This document shows positions 44,156 through 48,166 of a DNA stretch of 48,166 nucleotides, in pieces. Numbering within the stretch: the stretch's first letter is position 1; every line of letters starts with the position of its first letter. The stretch lies in contig JADGRF010000168.1 of the NCBI GenBank assembly GCA_017881055.1, forward strand, positions 1 through 48,166. The letters run 5' to 3'. The notes under the pieces were generated by a model that searched no databases, was not told the DNA's origin, and saw only the letters and a list, made by a program, of their open reading frames with translations. Origin of the DNA: Sandaracinaceae bacterium. GTDB taxonomy: Bacteria; Myxococcota_A; Polyangia; Polyangiales; JAFGIB01. The position numbers and the translations under genes are program-made.

Positions 44156-45274
44156 TCACTTGACTGGGAAGGTCTTGTCCGCTGCCGGCTCGAACACTTG
44201 ATACGAGGCCGTGGCGCCCTTGTCTTGCTCGATGATCAGATAGCCGAGCGCGGTGCCCGAGACAGTGTTCGCGACGGTGAGCGCGCGCTGTCCGGTCCCT
44301 GCCATGCAGCCACAGTCGGTACTGTAGAGGAACTGGTTGAAGAACTGACGGCCAAACAGCACCTCGTTCGGGTTTGTGCTGCGCGCCGCAGGGCTCGTCG
44401 TTCCAGAGCAAGCCGTTGCAGCGGCGGTACCGGCCGACTTGGCGATCATGGCGAAGCCCGCGTAATTGGGGCAGGCAGTCGCGCCGGCGAGTTGCAGATC
44501 GGTCGGGGAGAAGTCGTACATCACGAGCGGATCCTGTGCCGGGATCGTGACGTTCGCGCGCCGAAACCACTTAGCGGGGCTGCGCGCGTCACGCGTGATG
44601 TCGGAGACGGCGAGCGCGATCGGCGCAGGGCGCGTAACCATCTTGCCCTCGTCGATCAGGTCTTCGATATAGAAAGTCTCGAAGCCGCCGACACTGCCGT
44701 GCAAGTAGTACCCGCGCACGGTGACTTGCGCAGCGCTCGTCAGCGTGTCGTACAGCTGTCCGATCTTCGTCATCACGTTTGCAGGACAAGCGTGCGTGGC
44801 TGTCGACGAGCACTTCGCAACGATCGCGCTGTAATCGCCGCCGCCGACGTCTTGAACATAGATGCGTGGCTCGCTCGGGCTGTCGGTGCGAGCGACCAGA
44901 CCGACGTGCGAGAGCTCGTAGCAACCTGACGCGACCGGCGGGTTGCGGATCGCTGCGATAGTCGTCGACGGGTAGCTCGTGCAGGCGGGAACAGCTGCTC
45001 CGGTGCCAGCTGCGCCGGTCGTACCCGCCGCACCCGTGGTGCCGGCCGCGCCCCCAGAGCCGTCCGCCGCCGCCGACCCCGACGCCCCGCCGAACGCTGC
45101 CGTGTCGCCCGCCGTCCCGGTGCCGAGCCCGGTCACCCCCGCGCCACCCCCGACGCCTGCGCCGCCGCTCGTTCCACCCACGACCGCGCCGTTGCTCGGG
45201 GTTGGCGGTGTGCTGCTGCAACCTCCGACCAACAAAGCACCCACGATAAGCACGTAAGAGAGTCTGCGTTGCAT
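44156..45274 (-). CDS. Lipoprotein leading the pgs-like operon (372 aa)
   Basis: Seen: GGAGGA just before the ATG near 45274, lipobox LLVGGC (Cys19), a Gly/Ala/Thr-rich linker with repeats of GAAGTT type (about 35-95), then a Cys-containing beta-rich domain: ASGCYELSHVGLVART, PRIYVQDVGGGDYSAIV, RGYYLHGS, DPLVMYDFSP, EVLFGRQFFNQFLYSTDCGC. It is a clear paralogue of the next gene upstream (45394-46332), with matching block order. No known family. It ends 7 nt before the amidohydrolase-like lipoprotein and is the first gene of the operon. The frame also opens at GTG 45331. Confidence 0.78.
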   Translation of the reverse strand: MQRRLSYVLIVGALLVGGCSSTPPTPSNGAVVGGTSGGAGVGGGAGVTGLGTGTAGDTAAFGGASGSAAADGSGGAAGTTGAAGTTGAAGTGAAVPACTSYPSTTIAAIRNPPVASGCYELSHVGLVARTDSPSEPRIYVQDVGGGDYSAIVAKCSSTATHACPANVMTKIGQLYDTLTSAAQVTVRGYYLHGSVGGFETFYIEDLIDEGKMVTRPAPIALAVSDITRDARSPAKWFRRANVTIPAQDPLVMYDFSPTDLQLAGATACPNYAGFAMIAKSAGTAAATACSGTTSPAARSTNPNEVLFGRQFFNQFLYSTDCGCMAGTGQRALTVANTVSGTALGYLIIEQDKGATASYQVFEPAADKTFPVK

Positions 45275-45393
45275 CGAGTCCTCCACCCAAGGGTCCACGG
45301 CTATCGAGCTACTAATGGCCGCGCTCCTCACGACCCGTCAGTCTCGGTGAAAAGCACGCTGACAAGCGCACACATCGGAGCACGCAGCTTCGG

Positions 45394-46332
45394 TCACTGC
45401 ACTGGAAAGCCCGCTTTCGACAGCGGCTCGAAGACCTGGTAGGTGGCTTGCGAGCTCGCATCGAGCGCCGGGACGAGAATCCCGCTCATCGTTCCGGCCA
45501 CGGACGCCGCCGGCCCAACCAAGTGCTGCTTGCTCGCGCTCGCGCACGCGCAATCGCTGCTGTAGGAGAACAAGTCGAAGAACTGCCGCCCGATCAGTAC
45601 TTCGCGCGGATTTGGCTCGGCGACGCCGTCCGGGTTGCTCACGCCTCCGTCGACGATCACGCAGTCCGCCGGTGGGACCGTTCCCGCTGACAACGGGATC
45701 AACCCGAAGCCGGTCCACGCAGGGCAAAGACCTTGCAGCCGAAACTCCGCCGGCGAGAGGTCGTACATGACGAGCGGGTCGGCGGCGTCCACCTCGACGG
45801 TCGCTGCTTGGTAGAATGCAATCCGATTGTTCGCGCCGCGCGCGATGTCCGAGACGCGAAGGGAGCGGGGGCGCGGCGGCGTGGCGAGGCGCCTCTCGTC
45901 CGCGACCTGGTCGAGGTGAAATTCCTCGAAATCGCTCTGCATTCCGTGGTGGTAGTAGCCGCGCAGCGTGAGCACGGCGCCGTCGAGGACGCGAGAAGCT
46001 GCGGTCGCCGTGGCGCTCGGGCACGGGTGCGTCGATGTGGCGTCGCACTTACCGACGATCGCGCTGAAGTCACCGCCACTCGCGTCCTGGGCGTAGATGC
46101 GCGGCGTCGTGCTGCTCGGCGTGCGAGCGACCACGACCACGTGCGCGAGCTCGAAGCAACCCGACCAGAAGCCCTGCCGCATCTGTGCGATCGACACGGA
46201 GCGGTAGTCCGCGCAGTCCGTGTTCGGCTGGCACGCGCAGAGCAGGAACGAAAAGCCACAGGCCAGCCACGAGCTTTGAAACGCAGGCCCCTGTTGAGCT
46301 GCGACAGGGTTCGTCGTGGCGTCTCGGTTCAC
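45394..46332 (-). CDS. Paralogue of the operon-leading lipoprotein (about 312 aa)
   Basis: Seen: a hydrophobic segment with LLCACQP (lipidation Cys likely) and then the same series of blocks as 44156-45274: SGCFELAHVVVVART, PRIYAQDASGGDFSAIVGKC, RGYYHHG, DPLVMYDLSP, EVLIGRQFFDLFSYSSDC, TYQVFEPLSKAGFPVQ. It lacks the Gly-rich linker. The start is uncertain: GTG 46332 fits the signal-like segment with only a weak ribosome site, while the frame is open to 46599 without signal character. A 119-bp gap separates it from the paralogue, so it may have its own promoter or lead the same transcript. Function unknown. Confidence 0.7.
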   Translation of the reverse strand: MNRDATTNPVAAQQGPAFQSSWLACGFSFLLCACQPNTDCADYRSVSIAQMRQGFWSGCFELAHVVVVARTPSSTTPRIYAQDASGGDFSAIVGKCDATSTHPCPSATATAASRVLDGAVLTLRGYYHHGMQSDFEEFHLDQVADERRLATPPRPRSLRVSDIARGANNRIAFYQAATVEVDAADPLVMYDLSPAEFRLQGLCPAWTGFGLIPLSAGTVPPADCVIVDGGVSNPDGVAEPNPREVLIGRQFFDLFSYSSDCACASASKQHLVGPAASVAGTMSGILVPALDASSQATYQVFEPLSKAGFPVQ

Positions 46333-46690
46333 TAGCTCGCACGGTTCAACATTCGCGGTCGGCTTGCAAGCACGGCGTGACCTGGGCGTGCTTGCGGGCG
46401 CGGCGCGCTCCGGTGTCGCCAGGACCCATGCCGCGCCCCGAGGATTGCTGCCGGCACCCTGATGTGTCTGCTCCAACGGCGGGTGTCGCACGAGCTGCAG
46501 CTGACGCAAGAGCGACAACGCTGATGGCAGCGTGTGGGCGCACGCGCAGCTCTCCTTCGACGCACCTAGCCCCCCCCGAGAACGCCTGCACTCGACCACT
46601 CAATACGCGCGCGACGTGATGGATAAAGATGCGAGTCGGCCATGTCTTGATCGATGACGCGCGGGAGGGCTCGTCATCGCGGAGGTCTCC

Positions 46691-48166
46691 ATGCGCAGTC
46701 TTGCTTGCTTGTCGGTGTTGCTGGTGGTCGCGTGCACGTCGGGCTGCAGCAGCAAAGACAAGACGCCGCCTCCTGCACCCACCATCGACCCCATCGAAAC
46801 TCCGACTGCGTTGACACAAGTCACGATCCACGGCAGCGCCGAGCCAGGCTCGACGATCGTGATGTCCGGGGCCGCGAAGTTCGAGCCGGCGGAGATTACA
46901 GCGGACCGCTTCACCGCGCTCTTCCACGTCGTCGCGACCCTCAATCCGGACGCCACCAACAAGCTCTCGTTCCGAGCGAGGGATCACGCCGGCAACCTCA
47001 GCGAGGCCACCATGCTCGAAGTCGCGCAAGAGATCGGGCACGGTGTTCCCGCGAAGCTCACGCTGCAGCTCTTCAAGAACGGCGCGAGCCAAGAAGCGAT
47101 GGATCCGATCGTGCTCGCCGCCGGCGACAAGATTCACGCGCTCACGCAGGTGCAAGACGCCGCCGGCCACGTGCTCGACATTCCCGTGGCGATCTCGACC
47201 AGCATTCCGAACGCCTTCGTGGCCGGGCCGGACATCTCGAACATCCGCGCGGCAGGCGGCTTCGCGATCGCTGCGACGGCCGCCGGTAGCTCGCTCGCCT
47301 TGAGCCGTGATGTAATGGTGGAAGCCGGTGCAGCCACCGAGATTACGCTCGATGTCTCGCCTGGCTCGGTGATGGCGGGAACGACCGTGTACGTGACGGC
47401 GATCGCCCACGATGCGTTCGGCAACGTCGTGCCCGACGCGAAGCTGCAGCTGACGAGCACACCCGCGCTGAAGACGGCGTACAAGCCCGCCTGCGCGACC
47501 AAGTCGCTCACGCAAGGCTTCCTCGATGCGCACCGTTTCGTCGGGTGTCCGCGAACAGCGCGCTGCCGCAATCGGTCTACTTCTCATTCACGGTGCCGAA
47601 TGGCGTACTCCCCGAGGACGTGCCGCTCGTCGGCATGGCGATCGACGGCTCCGGAAATCGCGCGTCGACCAATCAGTTGATCCTGCGCGTGGGCGTGTTC
47701 GCAACGTTCGGTCGAGCGGTCTCGGTGGTTGCGTCCGGCGGAAACCTCAGCGGCCCGACCGACATCGCGTTCAACAAGACCGGCGACATGTTCATCGGCA
47801 ACGACGGCAACCAACAGCTGCTCGAGATCGCGAACGGCGCGAGCGCGCCGGTGGTCTTCTCCAGCTTCAATCGCAACTCGCGCTACCTCGCAGTCGACGG
47901 AAGCGGCAACATCTACGTCACGGACACCAACCGTATGTCGAAGATCGATGCCACGGGCGCCACCGTCGTGAGCTATCTACAGCTCTCAGGCGGCCAAGCG
48001 GAAGGCTTGGCGCTGGACGGTCAGACGGTCGCCAAGGGCCTGGTCGACGCCAACGCCGCGAACGACGGATCGAACGTCGTGGTTGCCGGCCAAACCTTCG
48101 AGCTCGACAGTGCAGCCAACGGCTGCGCCAGCGGCGTGGTCTGCGTCACGCTCGGAGCCAACACCA
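46691..48166 (+). CDS. Lipoprotein with Ig-like domains and NHL repeats; frameshifted and cut by the window end
   Basis: Seen: GGAGG before ATG 46691, lipobox ACTSGC (Cys19), an Ig-like domain (LTQVTIHGSAEPGSTIVMSG ... FRARDHAGNLSEATML), Big-1-like strands (AKLTLQLFKNG..., TEITLDVSPGSVMAGTTVYV), then from about 47545 in another frame VSANSALPQSVYFSFTVPNG, VGMAIDGSGNRAST and NHL propeller units (GPTDIAFNKTGDMFIGNDGN, RYLAVDGSGNIYVTDTNRMS) to the end of the window. One added G at 47543-47545 would join both parts (FVG-VSANSALPQ). The upstream frame otherwise continues to 47680 with nonsense-like residues. Probably a surface or periplasmic adhesin-like or sensor protein; 3' end not seen. Confidence 0.75.

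Overview
The window reads as high-GC chromosomal DNA from a myxobacterium (Myxococcota, probably a Polyangia-type organism). This is inferred from gene content, not from an rRNA: many Gly/Ala/Ser-rich lipoproteins, a TonB/AgmX-like C-terminal protein with one transmembrane segment, a GYF_2 plus zinc-ribbon protein, a Cys-rich repeat protein, surface beta-propellers, and strong G/C preference at third codon positions. I see no rRNA, convincing tRNA, IS element, phage gene or CRISPR array.

Layout. 1-5.5 kb: PrxQ-type peroxiredoxin (-), AgmX/TonB-like protein (-), a frameshifted GYF_2/zinc-ribbon gene (+), a thiolase (+), a roughly 600-bp intergenic region with four tandem copies of an 18-bp motif, and a haloalkane dehalogenase (-). 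5.5-8.3 kb: a lipoprotein cluster with a cytochrome-like protein, a five-haem cytochrome c and a YtkA-like protein. 8.5-13.4 kb: an ArsR-methyltransferase regulator (SahR-like) directly upstream of metH, with a perfect 9+9 bp inverted repeat abutting the regulator's start codon and a terminator-like hairpin after metH. 13.5-18 kb: two beta-propeller lipoproteins and an outer-membrane barrel in one operon. 18-22.7 kb (-): barrel/TPR/PEGA-like protein, small lipoprotein, TPR membrane protein, aminotransferase, histidine phosphatase. 22.7-27 kb (+): membrane sulfatase-like (YejM-like) enzyme, REC-GGDEF diguanylate cyclase, two lipoproteins. 27-28.5 kb: a mosaic of truncated gene pieces.

The main discovery candidate is the minus-strand operon from about 45.27 to 28.54 kb. 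Its seven genes are separated by -4 to +24 nt, and five of the six junctions are stop/start overlaps or gaps of 7 nt or less. It encodes a PgsC/CapC-like integral membrane protein enlarged to 963 aa and a PgsB/CapB-like ATP-dependent amide ligase enlarged to about 1354 aa. Between and around them lie two lipoproteins that look like Zn-dependent amidohydrolases, a single-span periplasmic protein, a 1488-aa lipoprotein with TPR-like helices and a barrel-like C terminus, and a leading lipoprotein that has a paralogue just upstream. No PgsA/CapA-type protein is visible. A degenerate copy of the amidohydrolase-like domain, lacking its metal ligands, is fused to the PgsC homologue. I infer an envelope-spanning system that makes, exports and trims a poly-gamma-glutamate-like polymer, organised unlike the Bacillus pgs/cap operon.

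46.7 kb to the end: a lipoprotein with Ig-like and NHL repeats that runs off the window. Three genes (2397, 27474, 46691) each carry an apparent single-base change in a short homopolymer that breaks an otherwise intact frame. This may mean sequencing error rather than true pseudogenes.
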